Source of the DNA: Paenibacillus sp. EZ-K15
GTDB taxonomy: Bacteria > Bacillota > Bacilli > Paenibacillales > Paenibacillaceae
Reading direction: 5' to 3'
NCBI RefSeq assembly: GCF_002573715.1
Contig: NZ_PDHM01000017.1
Location: 607,499-671,498, forward strand
Length of the DNA stretch: 64,000 bases
Below the pieces are notes generated by a model. That model saw only the letters and a program-made list of their open reading frames with translations, was not told where the DNA came from and ran no database searches. A program made the translations under genes and the position numbers. Positions 52,687 to 60,585 of this stretch are shown here, piece after piece. Every line of letters begins with the position of its first letter. Position 1 is the stretch's first letter.

Positions 52687-54188
52687 TCATCCCCTTCTAT
52701 ATCTTTTACGGCTTGGGCAAGATCCCACTTCGTGACCTTCAAGCCGGCGCTGCCGTTTTTTGCGAAAAATCGAATATGGCGGCTGTCCTGCTTTGGAAAT
52801 ATCCGACTCGTAAACACCTCTTCGCCATCATTGACGAACACTTCTGCCGAAGAAATATCCACAAAGAGATGGAATTTGATTGAGTTTACTTTGGCATGCA
52901 GCATACAGGTACGTGTCGTTCCGTAATCACTCACAATCGTTGCACCCGATGATGAGCGATCCAGCGTAATCTTTTGCCTGACGGCTTCATACCGGATGAC
53001 GGTCCGCTCCGTTTCGCCGGCTCGAAATTCAATGCCAACAACGTCCGCTTCGATCGAGTGGAACTCGCATATCATCTCGAATACGGTTCCCTCAACCCCT
53101 GCATAACTCTTCACTTCGCTGTAAAGCGTATCCGCTGCTTCCATAGCTGTCGTCTCACGAAGAAGTTCCAACTCGGAGACGGGCTGCTGAATCAGCTTAC
53201 CCTCACGGAACGAGAGCGTACGCGGAAGCGTCAAACAATGCGCCCAGCCATGCGAGTCGGTTGGATAAACGACCTCAGGCAAACCCATCCAGCCTACCAT
53301 GATGCGCCGGTCTTTCTCATCCACCATGGTCTGTGGTGCGTAGAAATCAAAACCTCTGTCCAGCTCGTAAAAGGAGCCGTGTTCAAACTCCAGCTTCTCC
53401 CGATCCAGCGGCTTGCCCGCGATGTAGCCGGATTGGTAAACGTTCCGGAATTCGTCGCCTTGCGGACTCAGCCCCTGCGGCGAAAACAGCAGCACGCCCC
53501 GTCCTTCCAGTTCAAAATAATCGGGGCATTCCCACATATAGCCGAAATGTTCAAGACGGGTCTGGATTTCCCCTTTGCATGACCAATCCAGCAAATCCGG
53601 TGATTCATACACGACAGCCGTTCCTGTTTGATCGTCCCTTTGGGCGCCGATGACGAACCGGAACAGGTCTTCGTCTTTCCATACCTTCGGATCCCGGAAA
53701 TGCTCGGTATATCCATCCGGCACACGGTCAATCAGCGGCTTATCGAACTTCGCGATGGTGCCAAAACGGTCCATCACGGCCATGCATTGATAAGAATGCC
53801 TGTTCCATTCCTCATCCCGGGCATTCCCGGTATACATCAGATACAGTTTGTCGTCTTTCACGATTCCGCTTCCCGAATAGGCGCCATATGCATCATGCGA
53901 GTGCCCGGGCTCAATGGCGATGCCTTTGTTTTGCCAGTGCACCAAGTCCGTGGAGGAGGTATGGTACCAGTATTTCAGGCCGTGAAACGTGCCCAGAGGA
54001 AACCATTGATAAAACAAGTGGTATTCCCCGTTATAATAAGAAAATCCGTTGGGGTCATTCAGCAAGCCCATGATGGGCTGTACGTGAAACCTCTGCCTCC
54101 ATTCGCTTCGTTTCGCTTGCTCCTTCAAGGAGTCAATCTCTTCGGGAGAGGCCTGATCCAGGCGTCGGTATCTTCGTTCTCTGTCCAT
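52683..54188 (-). CDS. scrB: Sucrose-6-phosphate hydrolase (GH32)
   Basis: 501 residues. The GH32 motifs are clear: GLLNDPNGF (nucleophile Asp), FRDPKVW (RDP, transition-state Asp) and WECPDYFEL (ECP, acid/base Glu), followed by a C-terminal beta-sandwich. It cleaves sucrose 6-phosphate to glucose 6-phosphate and fructose in the cytoplasm. The start ATG has AAGGAG upstream. First gene of the hydrolase-PTS operon, controlled by the two GGAACCGGTTCC sites upstream. Confidence 0.94.
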   Translation of the reverse strand: MDRERRYRRLDQASPEEIDSLKEQAKRSEWRQRFHVQPIMGLLNDPNGFSYYNGEYHLFYQWFPLGTFHGLKYWYHTSSTDLVHWQNKGIAIEPGHSHDAYGAYSGSGIVKDDKLYLMYTGNARDEEWNRHSYQCMAVMDRFGTIAKFDKPLIDRVPDGYTEHFRDPKVWKDEDLFRFVIGAQRDDQTGTAVVYESPDLLDWSCKGEIQTRLEHFGYMWECPDYFELEGRGVLLFSPQGLSPQGDEFRNVYQSGYIAGKPLDREKLEFEHGSFYELDRGFDFYAPQTMVDEKDRRIMVGWMGLPEVVYPTDSHGWAHCLTLPRTLSFREGKLIQQPVSELELLRETTAMEAADTLYSEVKSYAGVEGTVFEMICEFHSIEADVVGIEFRAGETERTVIRYEAVRQKITLDRSSSGATIVSDYGTTRTCMLHAKVNSIKFHLFVDISSAEVFVNDGEEVFTSRIFPKQDSRHIRFFAKNGSAGLKVTKWDLAQAVKDIEGDE

Positions 54189-54271
54189 GTCTCTTCTCCT
54201 TGTAAATAGGCTTTCTCAAAAAAACAAACTGATCATGCCATGCGTGAACATCAGCCTAACCCATTTGTAGC

Positions 54272-54283
54272 GGAACCGGTTCC
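54272..54283. promoter_or_regulatory. LacI-type operator 1 of the sucrose operon
   Basis: Perfect palindrome GGAACCGGTTCC, downstream of the predicted -10. It has the central CG of LacI/GalR-family sites. Confidence 0.88.
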
Positions 54284-54294
54284 AATCAGAGGTA

Positions 54295-54322
54295 AAAATA
54301 ATGAACTCAGCTCCAATACCAA
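54295..54322 (-). promoter_or_regulatory. Possible promoter of scrB
   Basis: TTGGTA, 16 bases, TATTTT on the minus strand, lying between the two operators. Confidence 0.45.
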
Positions 54323-54336
54323 GCAAAAGCAGTATT

Positions 54337-54348
54337 GGAACCGGTTCC
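54337..54348. promoter_or_regulatory. LacI-type operator 2 of the sucrose operon
   Basis: A second perfect GGAACCGGTTCC, 65 bp from the first (about six helical turns), upstream of the promoter and suited to loop formation. Confidence 0.85.
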
Positions 54349-54369
54349 GTTTTTTTCAGTATAAAATAC

Positions 54370-55362
54370 CTAATTTAGATTGTCAACGCTTTCCCGATGA
54401 ATCATATCGCAATTCATGACCGTCAGGAAATCCACAGACTCGTCATTGACCAGCTTTATGATATGCTGAGCTGCGAGGTGGCCCGCTTGGGAATATCCAT
54501 ATTTAATCGTTGTCAATCCGGGATGAATCACCTCGGTTACGTCGTATCCGCCAAATCCGGTAACCGAGAGTTCGTTAGGAATTTGAATGCCCTTCATATG
54601 AGCCGCTTTCATAACGCCTAACGCGATATTGTCGGTAGCGCAGACCACGGCAGTTGGCAGCGTTCGGTTCAACTCAAAAATGGACAATGCGGTCTTCACA
54701 CCATCCGACATCTTAAATCCACTCTCGTAGAGAACCGCTTCGACCTCGTCATACTCGCTTAACGCCTTCAGAAACCCTTCCTTCCGCTGAACTCCGACAG
54801 CAACGTCTTTTTCCGTCACACCGATATAGGCTATATGACGGTGTCCCTTGGACAGCACATATCTCCCCATGTCATAACCTGCGGCATAGTCGTTATATAT
54901 CATGCTGTGGACATCCTTATGCTGTTGTCCAAGCAGGATGACGGGGATACTGATCTCTTTAATCGCGGCAAGATGGGTTTCCGTCACCTGCGTGGCGAAC
55001 AGAATAATGCCTGATATTTTTTGCCTGGCAAGATCATACAGCGCTTCAATCTCCCTGGATAAGTCCTGGCTTGCATTGATAATGAGAAGCTGATAACCGT
55101 GTTTCCTTAATTCTTCATCCATGCCGGCAACGGTCTGCGATGCCGAGAATGAATCCAGACGCGGCACAATGGTGCCGATCATGCTGGTTTTTTTCGCTTT
55201 CAAGCTCTGTGCAAACGAATTCGGAATATAACCGGTTTCCTGAATGACCAGCTCGATCTTTTGGCGTGTTGCATTACTGACGGAACCTCCGTTTAAGAAA
55301 CGGGAGACCGTGCTTTTGGCAACTCCGGCTTTTTTGGCAATATCTGCAATCGTGTTCTTCAT
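54370..55362 (-). CDS. scrR: LacI-family sucrose operon repressor
   Basis: 330 residues. N-terminal helix-turn-helix TIADIAKKAGVAKSTVSRFL with hinge SFAQSLKAKKTSMIG; the sugar-binding part has VVCATDNIALGVMKAA and LSVTGFGGYD. Given the adjacent scrB-scrA and two operators, it most likely represses them until sucrose 6-phosphate or fructose appears. Its ATG overlaps the stop of a 33-codon upstream ORF. Confidence 0.9.
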   Translation of the reverse strand: MKNTIADIAKKAGVAKSTVSRFLNGGSVSNATRQKIELVIQETGYIPNSFAQSLKAKKTSMIGTIVPRLDSFSASQTVAGMDEELRKHGYQLLIINASQDLSREIEALYDLARQKISGIILFATQVTETHLAAIKEISIPVILLGQQHKDVHSMIYNDYAAGYDMGRYVLSKGHRHIAYIGVTEKDVAVGVQRKEGFLKALSEYDEVEAVLYESGFKMSDGVKTALSIFELNRTLPTAVVCATDNIALGVMKAAHMKGIQIPNELSVTGFGGYDVTEVIHPGLTTIKYGYSQAGHLAAQHIIKLVNDESVDFLTVMNCDMIHRESVDNLN

Positions 55363-55460
55363 TCGGTGCTCCCGGGAGCCGCTTGCGGCGCTGCAACGAA
55401 CAGTTTATCGTCCACAGCTCCTTGTTGGGCAGCACAATTGGTAATGTAGAGTTTGTCCAT
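55359..55460 (-). CDS. 33-residue ORF coupled to the LacI gene
   Basis: ATG 55460 has AAGGGGAG 5 bases upstream and the 33-codon frame (MDKLYITNCAAQQGAVDDKL...) ends in a TGA that overlaps the repressor's ATG. Good ribosome site and exact ATGA overlap support translation. It may be a leader peptide that sets repressor synthesis, since the repressor has no clear ribosome site of its own. Unknown family. Confidence 0.55.
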   Translation of the reverse strand: MDKLYITNCAAQQGAVDDKLFVAAPQAAPGSTE

Positions 55461-55660
55461 GAAAACTCTCCCCTTCGATTTCGCTTTTTCCTAACTATAC
55501 CATGACGTCCAAGGATCCGTGAAATGCGGGCTCCAAGCCTATCATTGCCTAGGCCATATCTCTTCCATATTCCAGACTCTTACATGAAATGAAGCGATTC
55601 GAAGGGGATTGTTCATGGGCGCCCCCCTTAATTCATATGCAAATGGTCTATGGCTTTCCC

Positions 55661-56509
55661 TTAGGCTTGCACGGTCCGCTCGGCCGATTCGACGGTGTGC
55701 TTCAGCAATGTAGCAATCGTAACAGGTCCTACACCGGCAGGTACCGGCGTAATCGCAGATGCCACCTTCGCGCAGGCTTCATAATCACAGTCCCCGATAT
55801 TTCCTTTATTGTAGCCGGCATCCAATACGACAGCACCCTGCTTAATCCAATCCCCTTGAATGAAATTAGGCTTGCCGACAGCCGCAACTACGATATCTCC
55901 CTGGGACACAATCTCCCCGAGGTTCTTCGTTCTCGAGTGGCAGATCGTAACGGTAGCGTTGCGGTTGAGCAGCATCATCGAGACCGGCTTGCCCAGAATC
56001 GGACTTCGTCCGACCACCACGGCATGCTTCCCTTCGATCGGCAGATCATAATAATCCATAATCGCAATAATCGCGGCAGGCGTGCAAGACGGGTAATCGG
56101 CAAAACCAAACGCATTTTGCGAGAACCCGAGCGTGGTGACTCCATCCACGTCTTTTTCAATGTCAATGGCATCAAAAGCCGCCCGTTCATCGATTTGATG
56201 CGGTACCGGATGCTGCAGCAGAATACCGTGGACATTCGGATCCTCGTTCAGCTCCTGGATCGCGGCGATCAGCTCCTCGGTCGTTGTCGATGTCTCCAGT
56301 ACCACTTTCTTAGATATGATGCCAAGCCGCTCGCATGCATTTCCCTTCATCCGCACATAGGTCGCCGATGCAGGATCATCTCCAACCAGAATCGTTGCCA
56401 GACAAGGCGTTACCCCCTGCTGCTTCAATTCCTGTACCTTTACGGTCAGCTTGGCCTTGATATCGTCGGATACCTTTTTTCCATCTAAAATTACGGGTTC
56501 CTTACTCAT
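55661..56509 (-). CDS. folD: Bifunctional methylenetetrahydrofolate dehydrogenase / cyclohydrolase
   Basis: 282 residues. FolD motifs: ATILVGDDPASATYVRMKGN (active Tyr and Lys region), VHGILLQHPVPHQID, DVDGVT and HAVVVGRSPILGKPVSMML (NADP site), ending GVGPVTIATLLKHTVES. It interconverts 5,10-methylene- and 10-formyl-tetrahydrofolate. The ATG 56509 has GGAGCGG 6 bases upstream. A ZTP riboswitch precedes it, matching the known pfl-folD pairing. Confidence 0.96.
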   Translation of the reverse strand: MSKEPVILDGKKVSDDIKAKLTVKVQELKQQGVTPCLATILVGDDPASATYVRMKGNACERLGIISKKVVLETSTTTEELIAAIQELNEDPNVHGILLQHPVPHQIDERAAFDAIDIEKDVDGVTTLGFSQNAFGFADYPSCTPAAIIAIMDYYDLPIEGKHAVVVGRSPILGKPVSMMLLNRNATVTICHSRTKNLGEIVSQGDIVVAAVGKPNFIQGDWIKQGAVVLDAGYNKGNIGDCDYEACAKVASAITPVPAGVGPVTIATLLKHTVESAERTVQA

Positions 56510-56533
56510 GCTAATCCGCTCCTTCGCCATTGT

Positions 56534-56655
56534 ATTAAAAAACATAAAGAGGCAAGGCGACTGATCGTCTCCTTACCTCTTGCCCAGGCGTACGGCATAT
56601 GATCCTATGTGCTCCCTCTTGGTGCCCCAAGCTACGCCAGTAACACATAGATAAC
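56534..56655 (-). promoter_or_regulatory. ZTP (pfl) riboswitch upstream of folD
   Basis: Minus-strand leader with the conserved ZTP elements: CTATGTG...ACTGGCG in the first domain, GGGAGCACATAG closing it, and CGCCTGGGCA (56581-56590) of the pseudoknot/binding domain. A terminator follows: GAGG.AAGG.GAC-gatca-GTC.CCTT.CCTC, then TTTATGTTTTTT (56534-56580). ZTP/ZMP accumulates when 10-formyl-tetrahydrofolate is short; binding favours read-through into folD. Confidence 0.88.
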
Positions 56656-56662
56656 TTTTTTT

Positions 56663-56668
56663 AATATA
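56663..56668 (-). promoter_or_regulatory. -10 of the folD transcript
   Basis: TATATT 10-15 bases upstream of the riboswitch; the -35 is weak. Confidence 0.45.
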
Positions 56669-56762
56669 CCACGACTTTGGACATCGCGCTACCGGGTATG
56701 AAGCCGGCCGCTTTAAATCGCAATCTCTTTGATTCATTTGCGGGAAGCACATATGATTCTGA

Positions 56763-57014
56763 TTAGTCTCTCGGATAATTCACTTCCATAATGTCCATAA
56801 AAGGAACCTTCGTAATAACGCCATTCTGTTTCATATGTACCTTCCCTGTTCGGGAGTCCATTTGATCGATTTGCCCGCGGACCGCCTCTTCCCTTCCCCA
56901 GACCGTCAGCACGATAACCGATTCCTCCTGGTAAGCTTCCGTAAGCTGATTTCCGAGCTCTTCCAGTACAAACTCATCTCTAGTGGGTCTCTTTGGAACC
57001 TTTGCTTTTGCCAT
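56763..57014 (-). CDS. YolD-like protein
   Basis: 83 residues beginning MAKAKVPKRPTRDEFVLEEL, followed by VIVLTVWGREEAVRGQIDQM and a short beta strand before MDIMEVNYPRD. This layout (PxRDE start, central YW/VW strand, D-I-ME ending) resembles YolD-like proteins, small partners of UV-damage polymerases. The call is tentative. The ATG 57014 has AGGAGG 8 bases upstream. Confidence 0.6.
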   Translation of the reverse strand: MAKAKVPKRPTRDEFVLEELGNQLTEAYQEESVIVLTVWGREEAVRGQIDQMDSRTGKVHMKQNGVITKVPFMDIMEVNYPRD

Positions 57015-57297
57015 AACCTTGTCCTCCTGATTGATGTTGCTCATGCGTCAGCATTACATTCTGAAATACGATAAAGCTATCATCGAAACATGAATTGGGA
57101 ATCTTCTTCCTATTCTTCTTATTATACAACAAATACAAAGCAGGCGCTCTGGACTTGATAGGTATGAGTTCTTGACAGATCCATTATAGAACAAAGTATT
57201 CGTATATGAACTATCCATGGCAAAAATCCCCTTTAAGTAAACTGTAGCGCTCTTCTTCAGCACTGTCTACGCAAAGGGGATTATATTCTAGAAAACC

Positions 57298-57322
57298 AGT
57301 AAAGCCACTCAAGTGGCTCCTT
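57298..57322 (-). terminator. Terminator-like hairpin after the CobW-family gene
   Basis: Minus-strand AGTAA.GAGCCACT-tg-AGTGGCT.TTACT, followed by GGTTTTC; the T tract is short. Confidence 0.55.
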
Positions 57323-57324
57323 AC

Positions 57325-57347
57325 TTATTCGTAATTATTACGATTAA
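57325..57347. promoter_or_regulatory. Second Zur-box-like palindrome
   Basis: TTCGTAAT-t-ATTACGATT matches the Zur core CGTAAT-n-ATTACG exactly, with one outer mismatch. It lies just past the CobW gene, with no obvious target. Confidence 0.7.
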
Positions 57348-57369
57348 CTTTTAAAAAAAAAATATAACC

Positions 57370-58578
57370 TTATAGCGATATCTCTTCGATGGCCATCCAT
57401 GGCAGCGGATTGTTAAAGGTCGACCAATCCAGCTGCATTTCCTGATCGGTCAACAGACAATCGTCCAGCTCCCGCTCGATCTGTGACTGTTCCATCCTTA
57501 TCCCGATCATCACGAGCTCGGTCATCCGATCTCCCCAGATGCCGTCCCATTTTCGCTGCACATCTGGCTCACTCTGAATCAGCTCCTGCTGCTCCTGCTC
57601 GGTTAAAGCTGCCACCCAGTATCCTGCTGGCCCGAACTGAATCGAAGGTCCCGCCTGACTTAAACTTGCCGCAACGTCCTCACGTACAGCCAACCAAGCG
57701 ATCCCTTTCGCGCGTACGACCTCTTCCGGCCAATAACTCAAAAATTCTGCCAGCCGCTCTGGATGAAACGGTCTTCTTCTCCGATAAACAAAAGAGCTGA
57801 TGCCGTATTCATCCGTCTCCGGCACATGCTCTTCCTTCTGAAGCTCCTGAATCCAGCCGGGGGACTGACTGGCTTTTTCAAAATCGAATAAACCGGTATT
57901 CATAATTTCCGCAGGAGAGACTTGTCCTTTCATAGTGCGTATGATTTTGGCGCTTGGCTGAAGCTTACGTAGGATGCCTTCCACCTTGGCCAACTCGTCT
58001 TCGCTTACCAAATCGCATTTATTCAATAGGAGTACATCACACATTTCAATCTGGTCAATCAACAGATCCACGACTTCCCGCGTATCCTCTTCGCCCAGCG
58101 CTTCCTTCCGATCGAGCAGGCTTTGGCCCGAAGAGAAGTCTTTCCAGAATCGGTTCGCGTCCACCACCGTCACCATGCAATCCAGACGGGCGAGATCGGA
58201 CAACTGTACGCCGGACACCCCATCCGGATAGACAAAGGTCTGCGCAACGGGCACAGGCTCGCTGATTCCCGTCGATTCGATCAGTATGTAATCAAAACGG
58301 TTCTCTTGAGCCAGCTTCTGAACTTCCTGCACCAAATCTTCCCGTAGCGTGCAGCAGATGCAGCCATTGGACATTTCGACCAGCTTCTCATCCGTTCGGG
58401 ACAGGCTTCCTTCCCCTCGAACCAAATCCGCATCAATATTCACTTCGCTCATGTCGTTCACGATGACCGCTACCTTCAATCCTTCGCGATTATGAAGCAC
58501 ATGATTCAGGACCGTCGTTTTGCCTGAACCGAGGTAGCCGCTAAGTACAGTAACCGGAATTCTATTGTTGTTATTCAT
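57370..58578 (-). CDS. yciC: CobW-family GTPase (YciC-like zinc metallochaperone)
   Basis: 402 residues. Walker [10 protein letters not shown], the metal motif NGCICCTLR (CxCC), Walker B-like ILIESTG and NKCD mark the COG0523 family. YciC is induced under zinc starvation and is thought to insert zinc into essential enzymes. Here a perfect Zur box overlaps its transcription start, which supports that role. The ATG follows GGAGG by about 11 bases. A histidine-rich protein is encoded divergently next door. Confidence 0.92.
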   Translation of the reverse strand: MNNNNRIPVTVLSGYLGSGKTTVLNHVLHNREGLKVAVIVNDMSEVNIDADLVRGEGSLSRTDEKLVEMSNGCICCTLREDLVQEVQKLAQENRFDYILIESTGISEPVPVAQTFVYPDGVSGVQLSDLARLDCMVTVVDANRFWKDFSSGQSLLDRKEALGEEDTREVVDLLIDQIEMCDVLLLNKCDLVSEDELAKVEGILRKLQPSAKIIRTMKGQVSPAEIMNTGLFDFEKASQSPGWIQELQKEEHVPETDEYGISSFVYRRRRPFHPERLAEFLSYWPEEVVRAKGIAWLAVREDVAASLSQAGPSIQFGPAGYWVAALTEQEQQELIQSEPDVQRKWDGIWGDRMTELVMIGIRMEQSQIERELDDCLLTDQEMQLDWSTFNNPLPWMAIEEISL

Positions 58579-58599
58579 CTAATGAACTTCCTCCATTTC

Positions 58600-58623
58600 T
58601 TAATCGTAATTATTACGATTTAT
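58600..58623. promoter_or_regulatory. Zur box of the CobW-family gene
   Basis: TAATCGTAAT-t-ATTACGATTTA matches the Bacillus Zur consensus at essentially every position and lies just downstream of the predicted transcription start. Confidence 0.92.
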
Positions 58624-58631
58624 ATGGTATG

Positions 58632-58660
58632 ATGTTATATCTCCGCACTTCAATTGTCAA
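58632..58660 (-). promoter_or_regulatory. Promoter of the CobW-family gene
   Basis: TTGACA, 17 bases, TAACAT on the minus strand, with the Zur box immediately downstream. Confidence 0.65.
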
Positions 58661-58691
58661 TCCTTCGGTTCAAAAAATGATCCGGCAAGCA

Positions 58692-58728
58692 AAATAAACC
58701 TCCGGCACTTAAGTACCGGAGGTTTATT
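58692..58728. terminator. Symmetrical terminator in a divergent intergenic region
   Basis: AAATAAACCTCCGG pairs with CCGGAGGTTTATTT, a 14-bp perfect stem. It stands between two divergent genes, where no transcript is expected to end. Confidence 0.8.
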
Positions 58729-58838
58729 TCATCACTATTTTCAACCTTTATCTTGGCTGCCCATTTTCTTATGGTCAAGTGTCACTAATCGTTTGTATAC
58801 ATACTATGAATTATCTCAAGACGAAAAGGAGAAATTCG

Positions 58839-59042
58839 ATGAATCAACAAAACTATAACCTTCAAGAAACTCAACAAAGAGAACCTCAACCTTATCATCA
58901 TGGTCATGGTCATGGTCACGGTCATGAGCATCACCCCCATTTTCATCCATATAGTTATCCATCAGGCCATCATATGATCCATCATCATCACCATCACCAC
59001 TATCACCATCACTACCAAATGAGGAGAGAAGACGATCAATAA
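58839..59042 (+). CDS. Histidine-rich small protein, probable metal binder
   Basis: 67 residues, of which 22 are His: GHGHGHGHEHHPHFHPY and a later run of seven His, then YHHHY. The N-terminus is Gln-rich, the C-terminus charged. There is no signal peptide. Such proteins (Hpn-like) bind Ni, Zn or Cu for storage. The ATG has AAAAGGAG 7 bases upstream. It is divergent from the Zur-regulated CobW gene, pointing to zinc; no Zur box was found in its own promoter region. Confidence 0.8.
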   Translation: MNQQNYNLQETQQREPQPYHHGHGHGHGHEHHPHFHPYSYPSGHHMIHHHHHHHYHHHYQMRREDDQ

Positions 59043-59058
59043 TAATAATAATAATTGA
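59036..59058 (+). other. Five tandem in-frame TAA stop codons
   Basis: The His-rich gene ends in five consecutive TAA codons within an ATCAAT...ATTGAT symmetrical stretch. Confidence 0.9.
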
Positions 59059-59069
59059 TAATGAAAAAC

Positions 59070-59142
59070 GTAAGGCGAGAAGATTTACGGTCACAGTCGT
59101 ATGTCGCTTTCATACGGCCGTGCGCGGCATTCTCGCCTTTTT
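59070..59142 (+). terminator. Terminator of the His-rich protein gene
   Basis: AAGGCGAGAA pairs with TTCTCGCCTT, with an inner CGTATG/CATACG helix, followed by TTT. Confidence 0.85.
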
Positions 59143-59222
59143 CTATGCTTACATAGTCCTACGGCAAAACTATCATGTGGTGCTCAACAGACGTTTAAAC
59201 GTGCAGGCAAGATTCATTTCTT

Positions 59223-59244
59223 AATATTCCCTTACAGGAATATT
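59223..59244. promoter_or_regulatory. Palindrome at the ArsR-operon promoter
   Basis: AATATTCC-cttaca-GGAATATT, perfect 8-bp arms covering the -35. Likely the ArsR operator. Confidence 0.65.
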
Positions 59245-59260
59245 CTCATCATGGTATATT
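59232..59260 (+). promoter_or_regulatory. Promoter of the DUF1801-ArsR-SRPBCC operon
   Basis: TTACAG, 17 bases, TATATT. Confidence 0.6.
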
Positions 59261-59304
59261 ATAATCAATCGTTGGTTAATCTTTACAAATAAGGAGGATA
59301 CGAT

Positions 59305-59643
59305 ATGAGCCAGGAAGTAATTTCGTTCATCGAAAACCTTAGTTTGCCTTGGCAAGTAGACGTCAGCAAAAAGCTTCGACACATGGTCCAAGAAGCAATT
59401 CCGGAAGTAGAAGAACGAATTCAGTACAAAAAGCCACATTTTCTAAAGAACGGACAGTATGCAGCTGTAATTTCACCATCAAAAGATGCAATCGCCTTTA
59501 TGATCATGAACACAACAAATTTAGAAGTCCCCCAAAATTTCGATGGTCCACCCGAACGAAAATGGCTTAAAATTCGAAAAGATGATACTCCAGATTTTGA
59601 ACTGTTAGCCCAACTATTAGTTCAAGCATCAAGTTCGTTGTAA
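59305..59643 (+). CDS. DUF1801 (YdhG-like) protein
   Basis: 112 residues. VRxxIxxxxPEVEERIQYKKPHF and KDAIAFMIMNTTNLEVP are the DUF1801 pattern; the fold is a small alpha/beta iron-sulfur-independent domain of unknown function. The ATG follows AAGGAGG. First gene of a three-gene operon with an ArsR regulator and an SRPBCC protein. Confidence 0.9.
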   Translation: MSQEVISFIENLSLPWQVDVSKKLRHMVQEAIPEVEERIQYKKPHFLKNGQYAAVISPSKDAIAFMIMNTTNLEVPQNFDGPPERKWLKIRKDDTPDFELLAQLLVQASSSL

Positions 59644-59667
59644 TAACAAGATCGGGGGTAAGGTCAT

Positions 59668-59985
59668 ATGAAACAGACAACGTTGAACGCACTAGCCGAA
59701 CCTAACCGATTGCAGATTGTCGAACTATTACGAGACGGTCCCTTAACTGTCGGTCAGATTGCTGATCGTCTTAAAATCCGGCAACCGCAGACTTCCAAAC
59801 ATTTAAAGTTATTGCATGAAGCAGGAATGGTAGAAGTTCATGCGGAGGCTAATCGACGAATATATAGACTACGACCTGAACCGCTTCAAGAGATGGACGA
59901 ATGGTTGGAATCGTTCCGCGGTATTTGGGAAAAGCGCTTAGATCAACTTGAGCATTATTTGGAAAAATTACAAAAGAAAGGGTAG
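59668..59985 (+). CDS. ArsR-family transcriptional regulator
   Basis: 105 residues: LAEPNRLQIVELLRDGPLTV, QIADRLKIRQPQTSKHLKLL is the winged helix-turn-helix. The metal-binding ELCVC motif is absent, so it is of the non-metal ArsR group commonly paired with SRPBCC (AHSA1) genes. It starts 24 bases after the DUF1801 gene and probably represses its own operon through the AATATTCC palindrome. Confidence 0.93.
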   Translation: MKQTTLNALAEPNRLQIVELLRDGPLTVGQIADRLKIRQPQTSKHLKLLHEAGMVEVHAEANRRIYRLRPEPLQEMDEWLESFRGIWEKRLDQLEHYLEKLQKKG

Positions 59986-60018
59986 CAGCCGCTCCCCTTC
60001 TTATTAGGAGGAATTCAA

Positions 60019-60525
60019 ATGTCCGAGCAAAGCAAACAAGGCTTACTTCTGTCACGTGTTTTCAATGCCCCCAGGGAACTGGTTTTTAAAGTTTGGACCG
60101 ACCCTGAACACTTCGGCAAATGGTGGGGGCCTCAAGGGTTTTCCTTAGAAGTTATCAAAATGGATGTACGTCCTGGAGGCATGTTCCTAGGTTGTCAGAA
60201 GTCTCCGGACGGCAGCCAAGCCATGTGGGGTAAATTTGTATATCAGGAAGTTATCGTTCCTGAGAAACTGGTATTCGTTCAATCATTCTCAGATGAGGAA
60301 GGTAACACGATACGTGCACCTTTTAACGCAAACTGGCCGCTTGAAATAATGAATATCATCACGCTTGAAGAAATCGACGGAAAAACTACGCTTACCATGC
60401 AGGGAGGCCCTGTAAACGCGACTCCAGAAGAACTAGCAGCGTTTGATGAAATGGCTCCAATGGTGAAACAAGGATTTGGCGGTACTTTTGATCAACTCGC
60501 TGAATACCTCGAAAGCCAGCAATAA
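60019..60525 (+). CDS. SRPBCC/AHSA1-family protein
   Basis: 168 residues. FNAPRELVFKVWTDPEHFGKWWGP is the AHSA1 signature; a helix-grip fold with a hydrophobic cavity follows (GGMFLGCQKSPDG, FDQLAEYLES). In ArsR-linked members the ligand is unknown. The ATG has AGGAGG upstream. Confidence 0.93.
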   Translation: MSEQSKQGLLLSRVFNAPRELVFKVWTDPEHFGKWWGPQGFSLEVIKMDVRPGGMFLGCQKSPDGSQAMWGKFVYQEVIVPEKLVFVQSFSDEEGNTIRAPFNANWPLEIMNIITLEEIDGKTTLTMQGGPVNATPEELAAFDEMAPMVKQGFGGTFDQLAEYLESQQ

Positions 60526-60557
60526 TTACATTGGATTAAGGAAGCTCAAACCAGCGG

Positions 60558-60585
60558 AGGCGAACCAACAGGTTCGCCTTTTTAT
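60558..60585 (+). terminator. Terminator of the ArsR operon
   Basis: GGCGAACC-aaca-GGTTCGCC followed by TTTTTA. Confidence 0.92.

Larger units (their letters stand above)
57015..57369. other. Intergenic region with a second Zur box
   Basis: Contains the terminator of the CobW gene (57298-57322), a Zur-box-like palindrome (57325-57347), a TATAAT (57280-57285, minus) and an inverted repeat AATCCCCTTT/AAAGGGGATT (57225-57282). A 54-codon minus-strand frame from ATG 57218 exists but is not convincing. Confidence 0.5.

Noticed and set aside
57054-57263. Minus-strand frame with Cys cluster downstream of the second Zur box
   Set aside because: Low-complexity, no family resemblance, and its ATG lies within an inverted repeat; kept only as context for the orphan Zur box.
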